Source: Clytia hemisphaerica
Lineage: Eukaryota > Cnidaria > Hydrozoa > Leptothecata > Clytiidae
Length of the DNA: 64,000 bases
Reading direction: 5' to 3'
NCBI GenBank assembly: GCA_902728285.1
Contig: CACVBU010000397.1
Coordinates: forward strand, 613,223-677,222
Shown piece by piece: positions 24,530 to 35,900 of this stretch (positions within the stretch are counted from its first letter, which is position 1; each line of letters starts with the position of its first letter). The notes under the pieces were generated by a model. It worked only from the letters and a program-made list of their open reading frames with translations. It made no database searches and had not been told where the DNA came from. The position numbers were made by a program, and so were the translations under genes.

Positions 24530-25787
24530 ACTATAAATATGAACCATCATAAAGAAAAGCAAGTTGACCGTTCAAGCTATCAAACGTCGTTTTCTTACAG
24601 TAGATATTCTCCCCCAGTTGTAATTAAAAGTTTGTGCATTAGTACTTGATACATATAGATTACTTCATACTGTTTGTGTACATAAAAGTTATCTTTAAAG
24701 TTCTATTTCAAGGATTTTAAGTTATCAAAAATAGCAAAACAAACTTTTTCCAGCAAGCTGCATGTTCTCATGACAAAAGTTTTCCAGATTTTGAATGAAT
24801 GCAAATTAAAAGTTCATGGTTCGCTACAAAAGTTTTCCATATTTTAAATCCATTCCAAAGCTAATTTCAGTATAGACCTAACTCTTCACACAAAAATTAC
24901 GGGAAACGCATGTTTGGACTTTGTACCCTATGCTGCACTCAAACACTTAAGCCAAAGTCCCGCAAAGGCAGGACAAAAATCAGTTTTTTGAAGTTTGCAA
25001 AAAAACGCCACATAGAAGATCTTTCAAATTCAGTATGTGAATAGAGCAGTAAAAAATACAACTTTTATATTTTTCCTTTTTTTTGCAAAAGTTCTAGGAA
25101 TGAAAATAAAGGGATAATGATAATTGAATGCTATCCATTGATGACCCGCGGCACTATCGTGAAGCTAGAATCGCTTCGCGTACTCTTCGCTTGAGAAAAT
25201 GATTGACAGATTGAAGTTTTTCATCCGCGCAGGAGTTCGCGGAGCGTTCTCGGCTCAATCCTCGGACCGCGCTAAAAATGGTAGACTGAGCTGTGATAGA
25301 TCATTTCGATGGAAGTTGTTGGAATGTTTACAAGGCTCTTGACAGAAAATTGTTTGTTTTATTGTCAATGATGACAGTGCGGTTATTAATTTTGTTAGAT
25401 CTAACAAATTGATGTTTGTAAGTGCACTTTATAGTTTTGATTCCCATTGAAGAATCATATTCTGGTTTTCATGTTATTAGATGCTGTTTTGGAGCTTTAG
25501 GTCTACACTGAATTTCATATTTCACGACACATTTTCCACATTTTAATCAAAACGGAAGATAATTTCAAAGTTTACGATGAAAACTTTTAATTTTTAAAAA
25601 GCTATGTAAGGTGATTTCCAATCAATTGTTTACATCCATATTCAATGTCTTTACGATTAGCTTACTTTTTCAGAGGCTGACATAACATTTATTCATCAGG
25701 CCGCCTGGCTGTGGTTGTCAGCTTCAAAAGTTGGAAATAAGCCGCTACCGTATATAATTCCCCCCTCAAAGAGGTTTCAATTACCAG

Positions 25788-26484
25788 TTGAGTGTCATTG
25801 TTGTAGAAGAAGCACCAAGTAAAATTCAATCTATAGTTAATTTTGCTCCAGGTTCAAATTTTTCCAAACAACAAATCAAAATGAATCAAGGCAAGGAACT
25901 TCAGACTTTTTTAAAGCTGCAAGTGTTTCATTTCCAGGCACAACATGGTCAGATTTCTCCAAAAATATTCAGTCACTTGCCCTGTTACAATTCATTTACA
26001 TGTACAGGCAAAATTCAAGTTAGTTTGTTGTCAAAATTGGCAAACTTGTCCTGTTTTTTCAAGAAAATGCATCTCTCCTCATTCCAACTGTTCCAAACCA
26101 ACAGAATTGAAACAAAACATCAAATCCAGGGAGGTACAATAAGAAAACTTTATCATCCACCAGTTCTTGTGCCAATCAGACAAAAAACATGATCCAATGC
26201 GACTCTTGAAGCATGAAAATCGAAGAAAAATAACCGAGGAGCAGCATTTGTTGTCCATTTGTTGCCGCCATCTTTAATGTTTTGACGGCTAGAAACCAGT
26301 ATGGTCTAATCATCAATACCCTTCCGAACCGGGCGACGTTCCACGATCTGCAAGGAGAATAGAGCATCGCAGGGATATTTTCCGGCGACGTGTCTTTAAG
26401 AATAACGTTGTCCGTCTCAAAAAAAGCCACTCTACTGTTCTCTCGCTCGGAGCTCGATTGAATACGAGCCATGTAGTCATACAC
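25788..26484. other. Two unassigned ORFs inside the 6.67-kb transposon
   Basis: A plus-strand ORF (25788-26192, 134 codons) and a minus-strand ORF (26176-26484, 102 codons, starting MYDYMARIQSSSEREN). Neither has a motif I recognise. The minus-strand one reads more like protein (ENSRVAFFETDNVILK) and could be an exon of the element's cargo or lost transposase. Both are low confidence. Confidence 0.25.
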
Positions 26485-26698
26485 GGAGTTTCAAATTCGA
26501 ATACGTCAAATTTAATGTAGTGGAGATAATTTTCTCTATCATTTCGTGGAATATCCTCAATGTTTTATCCCCTTAATATTCATTGTCGCGCGATTCGGAG
26601 ATACTAAACGTTTTTCCCATCTCCTGCCTTATAGATGGTTGAAAGAATGGAAAGTTAAAGGTACGCACACACGATAGCAAAAACTGCTTCGCTCATGT

Positions 26699-27518
26699 TG
26701 TTAAGGCATAAACCTTAGTTTTAATCCATTTTTGGTCAATCAAACACTCTCACCTTTTTCAGTGTGCAGCCATTTTGTTTGTTTTTGTTTGGTCTGCATT
26801 TTATTTCACTTTTCCCACCATTTTGGTTATTCTGCATTTTTCTGTGTTTGATAAGCATTTGGTCAGTATTTTATTCATTCAATTTATGTCAATTTGATAT
26901 GCATTTCCTTTTGTTATAATTTATTCCAATTTTTCTCATAATTTATTTTGGTCTGTAAATTAGACTTTTTGATCTGCCTATAAATGCCACATCATCACTC
27001 AGACCTCACTTCAACAGAGACTTCAAGGAGTGAAGACCTCCTCTGACATGATGTCAACTCAAATCAAATGAAATCAATCAATAGTCTCTTTAGTTACTCA
27101 CATATACAAGCACATTCAATTTTCATTTTCACACAGTTGGTGTTAGTCTTGACACACCCTGTGTTCTGCTGCCTGCTTACAGCATTCTACCTCAGGCCAG
27201 CTGGTGAGTTTTTTGTTTCTTTTCTCTGTCTCTATTTGTGGCACCTAAGTTAAGTTAAGTTAGATTTTCTTTTACATTATATTAGTACTTCAATCATTCA
27301 TTTATACATTTGCTGTTTTCTACTTCTACTGTTGTTCTCATAGACTTACATCCTTTTGTACCTAAGTTAGATTATTTTATTTTCATTCATTAGACTTAGT
27401 ATTTTTCAATTTTTATTTTCAGTTTGAACACTACATTACTACACATCAATAAATTAATGCACTGAACAGTGTTACAAACACGGCGTTATTGTTTATTCAA
27501 TCTCATCCTGACGCTACA
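26699..27518 (+). repeat. 5' LTR, 820 bp
   Basis: Begins TGTTAAGG after the CATGT duplication and ends GACGCTACA. It contains a TATA box (26979), a strong donor-like CTG|GTGAGT at 27203, a polypyrimidine tract ending TTTTCAG at 27422, and a polyadenylation signal AATAAA at 27448. The last 96 bp (from 27423) are repeated at 28876-28971. Confidence 0.85.
26979..26985 (+). promoter_or_regulatory. LTR TATA box
   Basis: TATAAAT, about 280 bp into the LTR, with a plausible start site near 27005-27015 (ATCATCACTCAGACC). Position and composition fit an LTR U3 promoter; activity is unproven. Confidence 0.5.
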
Positions 27519-27568
27519 TTCAAACAGGACCGTTCAATCAACATCACTGCTGTTTGTGGGCGCGATCA

Positions 27569-28918
27569 ATGAACACGAGGAAGAAAAATCGTATTGACTA
27601 TCGCATCCTTGCATCAACCGGAGAAAAGGTTATCACTCATCCGTCGTCCGACACTTCAACTCGTCCGTCGTCCGACACTTCAATTCGTCCGTTGTCCGAC
27701 ACCTCAACTCATCCGTCGCCCGACACTTCAACTCGTCCGTCGTCCGACACTTCAATTCGTCCGTCGTCCGACACTTCAATTCGTCCGTCGTCCGACACTT
27801 CAATTCGTCCGTCGTCCGACACCTCAATTCGTCCGTCGTCCGACACCTCAATTCGTCCGTCGTCCGACACCTCAATTCGTCCGTCGTCCGACACCTCAAT
27901 TCGTCCGTCGTCCGACACTTCAATTCATCCGTCGTCCGACACTTCAATTCGTCCGTCGTCCGACACCTCAACTCGTCCGTCGTCCGACACTTCAATTCAT
28001 CCGTCGTCCGACACTTCAATTCATCCGTCGTCCGACACTTCAATTCGTCCGTCGCACGACACCTCAATTCGTCTGTCGTCCGACACCTCAATTCGTCCGT
28101 CGTCCGACACCTCAATTCGTCCGTCGTCCGACACTTCAATTCGTCCGTCGTCCGACACCTCAATTCGTCCGTCGTCCGACACCTCAATTCATCCGTCGTC
28201 CGACACCTCAATTCATCCGTCGTCCGACACCTCAATTCATCCGTCGTCCGACACTTCAATTCGTCTGTCGTCCGACACTTCAATTCGCTCAATGGCAGAG
28301 ACAGAAATCAAAATCATTTTGTTCTCAGCCTCAGGTCTTGAGGATCAGATACTTGACATCATCCAAGACTATGCACCAGATGACATCAAAGAGTCGCCAG
28401 AACTCATCAAATCGTGTGCTACCAAAATTGAGACACTTCGTAACCAGTTCAGAGAGAAACATAGAGAACTTCGTTTTCATCTTCAAGATCAAGATGGTGT
28501 TTATGAGCAAAGTTATAGTAAACAATTGACATTAATTACATCAAAAGTCAGTGAATATGTGAAATGTCTCACAAAATATAACATCGCCATTTCTGCTACA
28601 TCTCAAGCCACACAAGAGCACAAGTCAGAGTTTGCCATAGACGATCTCACTCAGTCAATGAAGCACTTGAAGACCACCATCACGTTCATTGCTGGAAAGT
28701 GCACCAATGAAGACCTCAAGCAACGTAAGAAAGATCTATCGTCCGTCAGCACAGAATTCAACAGTTTATCTCTAAAGATGAAGGAACTCCTCGATCTCAA
28801 CATCAAACCAGACAAGTTTGCCAGCCTGAAGAAGGATTACGACATGTTATTAGAGCTTCGATTGTCATACCAGAGTTTGAACACTACATTACTACACATC
28901 AATAAATTAATGCACTGA
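27569..28918 (+). CDS. Gag-like ORF with 8-residue tandem repeats (449 aa)
   Basis: The ATG at 27569 lies 50 bp after the 5' LTR. Residues 1-23 (MNTRKKNRIDYRILASTGEK) resemble the short leader found at the head of many invertebrate LTR-retroelement polyproteins. About 27 repeats of PSSDTSIR variants follow (27640-28290), then about 205 residues, mostly helical and charged, beginning MAETEIKIILFSASG, with several coiled-coil-like stretches (IETLRNQFREKHREL, KMKELLDLN). The final residues LNTTLLHINKLMH are read from the truncated 3' LTR, so the C terminus is created by the deletion. No zinc knuckle or protease is seen. The gag assignment rests on position, not on a recognised domain. Confidence 0.6.
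   Translation: MNTRKKNRIDYRILASTGEKVITHPSSDTSTRPSSDTSIRPLSDTSTHPSPDTSTRPSSDTSIRPSSDTSIRPSSDTSIRPSSDTSIRPSSDTSIRPSSDTSIRPSSDTSIRPSSDTSIHPSSDTSIRPSSDTSTRPSSDTSIHPSSDTSIHPSSDTSIRPSHDTSIRLSSDTSIRPSSDTSIRPSSDTSIRPSSDTSIRPSSDTSIHPSSDTSIHPSSDTSIHPSSDTSIRLSSDTSIRSMAETEIKIILFSASGLEDQILDIIQDYAPDDIKESPELIKSCATKIETLRNQFREKHRELRFHLQDQDGVYEQSYSKQLTLITSKVSEYVKCLTKYNIAISATSQATQEHKSEFAIDDLTQSMKHLKTTITFIAGKCTNEDLKQRKKDLSSVSTEFNSLSLKMKELLDLNIKPDKFASLKKDYDMLLELRLSYQSLNTTLLHINKLMH
27640..28290 (+). repeat. 24-bp coding minisatellite, about 27 units
   Basis: The unit CCGTCGTCCGACACCTCAAT plus TCGT (24 bp, 8 codons) has few substitutions: C/T at the ACCTC/ACTTC position and CGT/CAT at the Arg/His codon. Because 24 is divisible by three, several other frames on both strands are also open for 200-300 codons. 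Those ORFs are by-products of the repeat. Confidence 0.95.
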
Positions 28919-28971
28919 ACAGTGTTACAAACACGGCGTTATTGTTTATTCAATCTCATCCTGACGCTACA
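28876..28971 (+). repeat. Truncated 3' LTR, 96 bp
   Basis: Identical to the last 96 bp of the 5' LTR and includes its AATAAA. Identity begins immediately after an AG. In the 5' LTR that AG ends a polypyrimidine tract like a splice acceptor; here it is preceded by gag-like sequence. Confidence 0.9.
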
Positions 28972-29039
28972 CATGTACATTCGCTTCGCAACAAGATGGC
29001 TTCCGGCTCCCTACAAGATCTGACCTGACTGACAGTAAA

Positions 29040-29201
29040 ATGGCTACTCGTGGCAGACCATTGAAAGATATCAACGAAGACCAAGTCCTTGCACTAAAAA
29101 CAATAGGGTTCAAATGGAAGGAAATTGCTGATCTTATTGGACCATCCAGCAAGCATGGTCCCGCCGTCCCACCATGCGCGGGTCATGCATGCAAACTTTA
29201 A
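29040..29201 (+). pseudogene. Transposase N-terminal helix-turn-helix remnant
   Basis: A 53-codon frame starts MATRGRPLKD and holds VLALKTIGFKWKEIADLIG, the shape of a DNA-binding helix-turn-helix seen at the N terminus of rve/IS3-like eukaryotic transposases. After GPSS the similarity is lost and a stop follows. It lies between the LTR insertion and the right TIR of the 6.67-kb transposon, so it is probably what is left of that element's transposase. Confidence 0.45.
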
Positions 29202-29587
29202 AATGAGCGAGGCAAGACGTGCCAACCTCGTTTCCAGACTGTTTTCGAAAAGATAGTATGTTTTAAAAAAGATAGTATCGTTTTAAAATAGATAGTATTG
29301 TTTAAAAAAAGATAGTATCATTACAAAAGATAGTATGTTTTTAAACGAAGATAGTATGTTTTAAACGAGAATAGTATTTTTTCAAACGGAAATAGTATTT
29401 TTTCAACGAAAATAGTATGTTTTAATCGAAAATAGTATTTTTTTTAAAAGATAGTATGTTTTAAACGAAGATAGTATTGTTTTAAAGAGATAGTATTTAT
29501 TTCCGCTTTGGCGCGCCATAAAAACCTCCTACAGGTTACATTGCCAGGCGATAGGTTATTTTGTAAGAGATGTTATGATATTTTGAG

Positions 29588-29624
<37 letters not shown>
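29588..29624 (+). repeat. Poly(A) run of 37
   Basis: An uninterrupted homopolymer just outside the right end of the 6.67-kb transposon. No LINE or SINE body precedes it. The assembled length may be unreliable. Confidence 0.9.
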
Positions 29625-29628
<4 letters not shown>

Positions 29629-29983
29629 TCTCAATTTTCAATTTTGCACACTGCCCAATTTTGCACACATGGTCTTTTACCAAAACAAAGATTACGTAAA
29701 TGACGTCATAAAAATTGTCAAAGTGGGCGGAGAAAGGGCGAATTGAGGGCGGAAGATGTTTACCACGTTTGAAATCTCGATCATTCAATCGCTTTCATGA
29801 ACCTTTGCTTGAGTTTAGTCATCAAACCAACTGGGTAGTCAAGACACTATAAACAACAATTTCTGCTCGGGTCAAAAATTTATTTGGATATCTTTTTAAA
29901 TTTGACAGTTTGAGTTCTGTGCTGTCCTCTGGAATTTCTTTTCATTTCCTATCAACAAAAATAACTGTCAATAACAATAGAAA

Positions 29984-32900
29984 ATGGATCCTCCCCAAGG
30001 ATATTATGGTGGCTATGACCGTAAGTTGGAATTTCATCCTCATATTTTTTTCTTTTTTACTCTGTTGTCTGGTCTGTTGTGTCTCCAGCTAGGACCCTGT
30101 CGATGCACCACACTGTCCGGTGTATTTGTCCGGTGGCGAAAAGTATCCTTTCACTACACCGGACACAATAAGTCCGGTGTCAGTCCGGTGTTGCATACAG
30201 GGAATTTTGGACACCGGACATTTATGAAACTAAAAATTAAGAAACACCGGACGCACTGGAATGGTCTTGTCTGTCTGGTGTTTTGTTTTGATTGTCCGGT
30301 GGGAAAAAATATCCTTCTCCGACACCGGACATCCGACTTCCTTAAGTCCGGTGAAGAAATTGTCCGGTGGTAAAAAAAATTCTCATTTTACACTGGACTT
30401 TCGTGTGTCCGGTGTTCGTTAAGTCCGGTGCGTCGGCAGGGTCCTCTCCAGCTAGCGACTCCAGAAGTCACGCAACTATCGTTGACGTCAAACCAAATGT
30501 TTCATTTTTCCGTGAACTTTGAACCCTTGTAACTTTTCTTCTATGTATGCTAAAGCGTTCTGGTTTTTACTAAAAGAAAGCCCGCGATCTTAGCTTTCCA
30601 GCGGTATATAACACTGTGGACACGGGCTAGACGGCAAATTGGTAAAATGCCGAACGTTTTGCAACATTTTGAAAATTGTTTGCCGACGGGAGAAAAGAAA
30701 TTTGCAACTTTCGAAGAATAAATGTGTCTGGAAACGGAGGAAAAAGTAATTGGAGGCTGAAACTTTGTATGTTTATCAGAAAAAGGGTGAGGAATTCAAA
30801 AATCACATTCGCTAATTCTAGTTCTTTCATTTTCATGTAGTTTTTTTAACTTTTTTGCTTCTTTAGCATGGGAATGTCCCAAAAAAAAGTTTTTATTTCT
30901 GCCGAAATGGATTTTCTTTTCATTTGGGGTTTCTACTTTCAGAAAAACTTATTCTCTACTCATAAGTTTTTGTTCCTCCATTTCCAGAGGCCCCTTGAAA
31001 ATGGGTCCTACCACCTTTTTTGACTCATTTCAACCTTTTCCAAGCTATTTTCTTCAAAAACAAAAATAAAACAATGCAATGTCTTCTTTTTTCAAAAAAA
31101 GATATATCTTTCGTTATTTTGATAAATATACTAAATATTTTACAAACATTTTTATATAATAATATTTTAACACCATCAAAGAATTCTCCCTCCAAATTTG
31201 AGGTCTCTAGCTACACTAGAAAAAGAGATATGCAAAATTTAAGAAGCATGACTGGAAAATTTCTTTTTTTTCTTTTTTGACACATTTTTCGAATTTTTCC
31301 AAGCTATTTTCCTAACCTTTTTTTGACATTTTTAGTCAAAATTTTGACACTAAAATTTGAATATCTTTACAACCACTTATCCTCTGGAGGCCTATGACCC
31401 CTCATTTTCTTTCTTTTTCAAAGCTCTACAAGATAGGATAGATTTTGAAAAAAAAATTAAAACTTGAAAAATCTTCTGGAGTTGCTACTCCAGCTCCATA
31501 ACACACGATCGAGATTCCATCCAGTAGATCTACTCTTCCCATTCCCATTCGATAGACCTTTTTTTAAAGAGGCAGCCATGTTGAATAATTATGTACTCCA
31601 GCATAAAAACAATGATACAGCCATGCATAAATTTTAAATTATGCATGATACAGTAATTATGCATGGCTGTATCATTGCTGGAGTACATAATTATCCAACA
31701 TGGCTGCCTCTTTAAAAAAAGGTATATACAATCAACAGCTTTTTCCAATCAAGGACGATATGATAACCAATTCAATAAAAGATCGGATATCTATTGATTC
31801 CAATAATTGATAAACAATCGATAATCTGAATTTTAAGGGAAGCTCCGGGAAGCTTAATAACAATAGATCTTTTTTTAAAGAGGCAGCCATGTTGAATAAT
31901 TATGTACTCCAGCATAAAAACAATGATGCAGCCATGCATAATTACTGTATCATGCATATTTTAAAAATTATGCATGGCTGTATCATTGTTTTCATGTTGG
32001 AGTACATAATTATTCAACATGGCTGCCTCTTTAAAAAAAGGTTATAGACCTTTTTGCCTCTCCATCAATTATGGTGGCCGAATAGACCTTTTTTCAAAGA
32101 GGCCACCCTGTTGAATACTTACTTTTTGATACTTTTTGAAGGCTTCTTTGTTCGTCTCAATAATCATCCAATTTGAGAAATCCGATGATGGACCATGACT
32201 TTGATGCTATTTGAATCAGCTCTCCTAAGAGGAAAGTAATTCGGCAGCAGTGGCTCGTCCGGTAGTGAATTGAGAAAATGGTCCAATTGATGTTTAAAAT
32301 TAGTTTTGGAGCAGTTTTTGAGGTTACGGATGGATTGTGGGAGGGCATTAAATAGTCTGGGACCTTCTTCTGACAGGGAGTCTCTCCATATGTTTTTTTG
32401 CCTTATGGTCACCTCTTTTAGATAACATTTTCTACCCAGTCTCTGGTTATCGTAACTGAAGATGCCACCTTTGTTTTCAGCATAGTTAAAATTTGGTACA
32501 AGCTGTTCTAGGATGCTCCAGGTGTAGATAATCCTGTATCTTTCTCTGCGCCGCTCCAGGCTGTATAGCTTAAGTTCTTTGAGCTTCTCCCAATAGTTGA
32601 GATGTTGAAGTGTAGGGATTCCATTCAGGTAAGATTTTTGAAGTGATTCCAGTTGTTGGATCAGATATCTTTTTGAAGGTGACCACAGCTGGGAGCAATA
32701 GTCAATGTGTGGTAGTACCAGTGACTTCCAAAGAGTTAGCATTACTTGACAATCTATTGTTTTGAACGTTCGATGGATCCAAGCAATGATACTTTTGACT
32801 TTCTCGATCTGGTTTGTGATGTGTTTGCTGTATGTCATGTTAACATCCAGAGTGACTCCTAAATCCTTCACGTCATCTTGGTTTCGATAGGAGAGCCAGT

Positions 32901-35900
32901 GTCTGAGAGGTAACTTGAGTGTTCTTTTTAGTTCTTCATTTTTTCCGTATTTAAGATGTTCAAACTTCGAATAATTATGTAGTCCAGCAGAAAAACAATG
33001 ATAAAACCACGCATAATTATTACAATATGCATGATACAGTAATTATGCATGGCTCTATCATTGTTTTTATGACTGGACTACATAATTATTCAACAGGACG
33101 TCCTCTGTCCTCTTTGAAAAAAGGTCTATTGCCGAATTGCATTGAAAATATGCAAAACCTATGCAAAAAGAAAGTATTAATATCAAACTTACATGCATAA
33201 TTGACATTATATTAAAGTGTGGAAGAAAGATCAAATTTGATTCTCTTAAAAAAACTAAAAATAAAATCATGTTCACTCATCTCTTAGAACAAGCACTTCA
33301 AAAAACCATAACATTAGACATAAACTCAAACTGAAAAATCACCAACGAAGGTAAAAAATGATCCTTATTTGGCTGACGGTAAATTATTCTCCTGGGAATA
33401 GAGCAGCCAAATGTTCAAATCAAAACATTGATCTGAACCCCCTGATTTACAGCGGCTTTTATAATAAAACAGGGGTTTTAATATTTTCTTGCACAGGAAA
33501 GAATGTTTGATGTCATAATTACTGCTTCCAGTTGGCGTGTTTTCAAAGTTTGAGGTGTGTACTCTTTGTGGATTTGTATAATCAGACAAAAAACTAAGAT
33601 TTTTTCCTCAGTAAAGTCAAAACAAACTGGGAGCAAGCTACCTGACCTTGAAACAGAATGTTTAAAAAATATATTTTTGCACTGAAATATTTGAAATAAA
33701 AAGCCTATGTTTATTGAAGGAGTGCAGACTTTATTCAACAAAGAGGGCTCAAATGTTTTAAGAGCAAGGTTTGGTGGTTGACTTTGGTCTTCAAGCATGT
33801 CGTCTATTTTTTATCTATTCAATTTTTGGAAGATCTCAAGATGAGTTTTTTGGTAACTAGCCTTCTGTTGAAATATCTTTTGTTACTTTGAATAAAATCA
33901 GTCTATATTGCTCAGATTATCTCAAATTTGTCCGCAGTTTTTCTAATTCAAGATGCCTTTTGTTAATATTATTGATCTTCTAAGGCGAACCCGAAAAAAT
34001 TTCTTGTTTCCGGTCCACCGGCCGGGTGAAAATTTATTTCGTCGTCACCCGGCCGCATTTTTTTTTCGTACATCATCGTTAGTTTAGGGTTAGTTTGTTT
34101 GTTTGGAAAACTTTCGTGAATCAGTTTTTGAGGCGTGTGATTTATCGTACGTGATATTTTAAAATCACTTGGAATGAAGGTTTTATCCTGATCATTGTTA
34201 TAGAAATGAAATTTTATTCATCTCAAACTAAACCCTGCATTGTTTTTGTTAATTCTTGCTTGCAACTCAACTTTTAAGAATGTTTTTTTATATACAACTT
34301 GGTTTTTATAAAAGAATCATGCTGATTTGTGAGTAAAATAAATAGAAACATTCACAAAGTGGGGACTTTTCAGTAAGTAAACAGCTTTGTTTTTATAAAA
34401 GGAATCATGCTGACTTGTGAGTAAAATAAAAAGAAACATTCATAAAGTGAGGATTTAAAAAATTGGGGAAATGTTTCTCTCACTCTACTTTTTTCTCAAA
34501 AAAGTTCACTTCGTAATCACAGTTTGGAGTCTTTAGCAATTGAAGATAAATATTCAAAATGAAAGAGTGTGTCCAGTTCTTAGAGATATTTATATAACAC
34601 AATTGAAAATATAAACGATGAAAATTAAGTATTTGAATAATCGCACGCCTGGACCACTATAAATCAAAATCTAGGCTTATCTGGCACCCAGATGGTGAAA
34701 TTTTCATCCGACACGCTAAAGCTCTGAAGATCGGGAAAATTTTCAACATCTGGAAGGTTTACATTACGGAATTTTGCGAGACCGCGTCAAGAATTTTGCA
34801 GCGGGAGGTCTGGTAACCCAGCCCTCGTTTTCGGGGATTGGCGGGTCCAACTGAAATACTTCTAGGCTTACGGTCAAGGGCTGTTGAACCCGACTGGGGG
34901 TGCGGCACATCAAAGGCCGACTATCATTCCTCTCCGATGGGAAATTGGCCCGCTCCCTTTAGAGCTTTAGCGTGGGCGGCCGCCAATCCACCATCGGAAT
35001 ATCAGATAAAATCTAGGCATGCGATGATCACACGTGAATTTTTCTTATGCCGAAGCCTGTAGCGGTGTCAAGTTACTACAGTAAGGTAAAGAAGACCATC
35101 ATTTTAACTTCTACGAGTGCTATAAAAAATCAAGTTTTGGGTTTAGCAAAAAAAAATTTTTTGCGGCCGGCCGGGTGAGTGTTTTTTTCGTCACCCGGTG
35201 GACCGGAAACAAAAATATTTTTAGGGTTCGCCTAAGTTAGCAGTACGTATGACTGGTGATTTAGCCATATTGAGAGAATTTTTTTAGAACAAATGATAGT
35301 TTACCAATAGCAATACGTAAAGTAATTTTATTTTTGTTACGTGATTTCAGTCTTCCCGTGGGTGATTTTTTTTCTCGATAGAACATTTTTCTCATTGCTG
35401 ACTTCAGGTCGATTTTAGAAATTTATTTCTGCTCTAAATATTGATAAAAAAAGTTTGATTGTTCAGTTCAGCCCTAAGTTATGAAGTGCTTGTTTTTGCT
35501 GTACTTTTTAATCATTGTGCATTCATGTCAATGACGAATAATCAGTATCTACTCGAACTAAATGGTATTTATTTTTAATTAAAAATACATGTTAATGCAT
35601 TTCAGTATCATTCACATTTCATCCAATTCAAAAGTAGACACACAAACATCAATAATTTTTTGATTCTTGCTAGTACTACTAATTCTTCATGACTCATAGC
35701 ATCTGTTTGCAATTTTTGACTTTTGCAGAAGAAGATACAAGTATGCAACAAAGGGGAAATAGAAGGAACAAAGGTACCAAGATTAATCATTTTTCATACA
35801 TTCACACACTAATTAGTAAATTGCAAAATATTCTTTAACTGTTAGGCTATACTTGTAAAATGAATTTCTTTTTACAGGAAAATTGAGTCCTTTAGATTCT

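Larger units (their letters stand above)
26699..28971 (+). mobile_element. Internally deleted LTR retroelement with 5-bp target duplication
   Basis: The left end is TGTTAAGG and the right end GACGCTACA, the TG...CA of LTR ends, flanked by CATGT at 26694-26698 and 28972-28976. A full 5' LTR (26699-27518) is followed by a gag-like ORF. At the right only the last 96 bp of an LTR (28876-28971) remain. There is no protease, reverse transcriptase, integrase or polypurine tract. It lies inside the 6.67-kb TIR transposon, so it arrived later. The primer-binding site was not identified. Superfamily is unknown. Confidence 0.85.
22851..29520. mobile_element. 6.67-kb DNA transposon with subrepeat-rich TIRs and 6-bp target duplication
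   Basis: The ends are exact inverted repeats starting TATGGCGCGCCAAAGCGG, then GAAATAAATACTATC. AAAACC flanks both ends (22845-22850 and 29521-29526). Each arm continues as tandem variants of ATACTATCTTTTTAAAAC: about 22878-23207 at the left and 29258-29505 inverted at the right, giving foldback-like TIRs of roughly 270-350 bp. The interior holds a MITE (24168-24529), mostly non-coding sequence, an inserted LTR element (26699-28971) and a transposase N-terminal remnant (29040-29201). The right end lies about 460 bp upstream of the YIF1 start codon. The 6-bp duplication and the helix-turn-helix remnant would suit IS3EU-type eukaryotic transposons, but that is inference. Confidence 0.9.
33981..35234. 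repeat. 1.25-kb inverted-repeat element with GGCCGGGTGA arms
   Basis: AGGCGAACCC...TGTTTCCGGTCCACCGG at the left is inverted at 35160-35234 (CCGGTGGACCGGAAACA...GGGTTCGCCT). Each arm contains the internal palindrome of CACCCGGCCG. No clear target duplication. YIF1 intron 1. Confidence 0.75.

Noticed and set aside
25138..25300. Possible GC-rich promoter or CpG island inside the 6.67-kb transposon
   Set aside because: There are several CGCG clusters, but no adjacent gene start could be supported.
27594..28529. Overlapping 200-300 codon ORFs in other frames of the 24-bp repeat
   Set aside because: A repeat unit divisible by three with no stop opens any frame; only the frame that continues into the charged domain and starts near the LTR is plausible.
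34790..35050. Possible rRNA or snRNA segment
   Set aside because: The GC-rich sequence looked like rRNA, but I could not align it with conserved 18S, 5.8S, 28S, 7SL or snRNA motifs.
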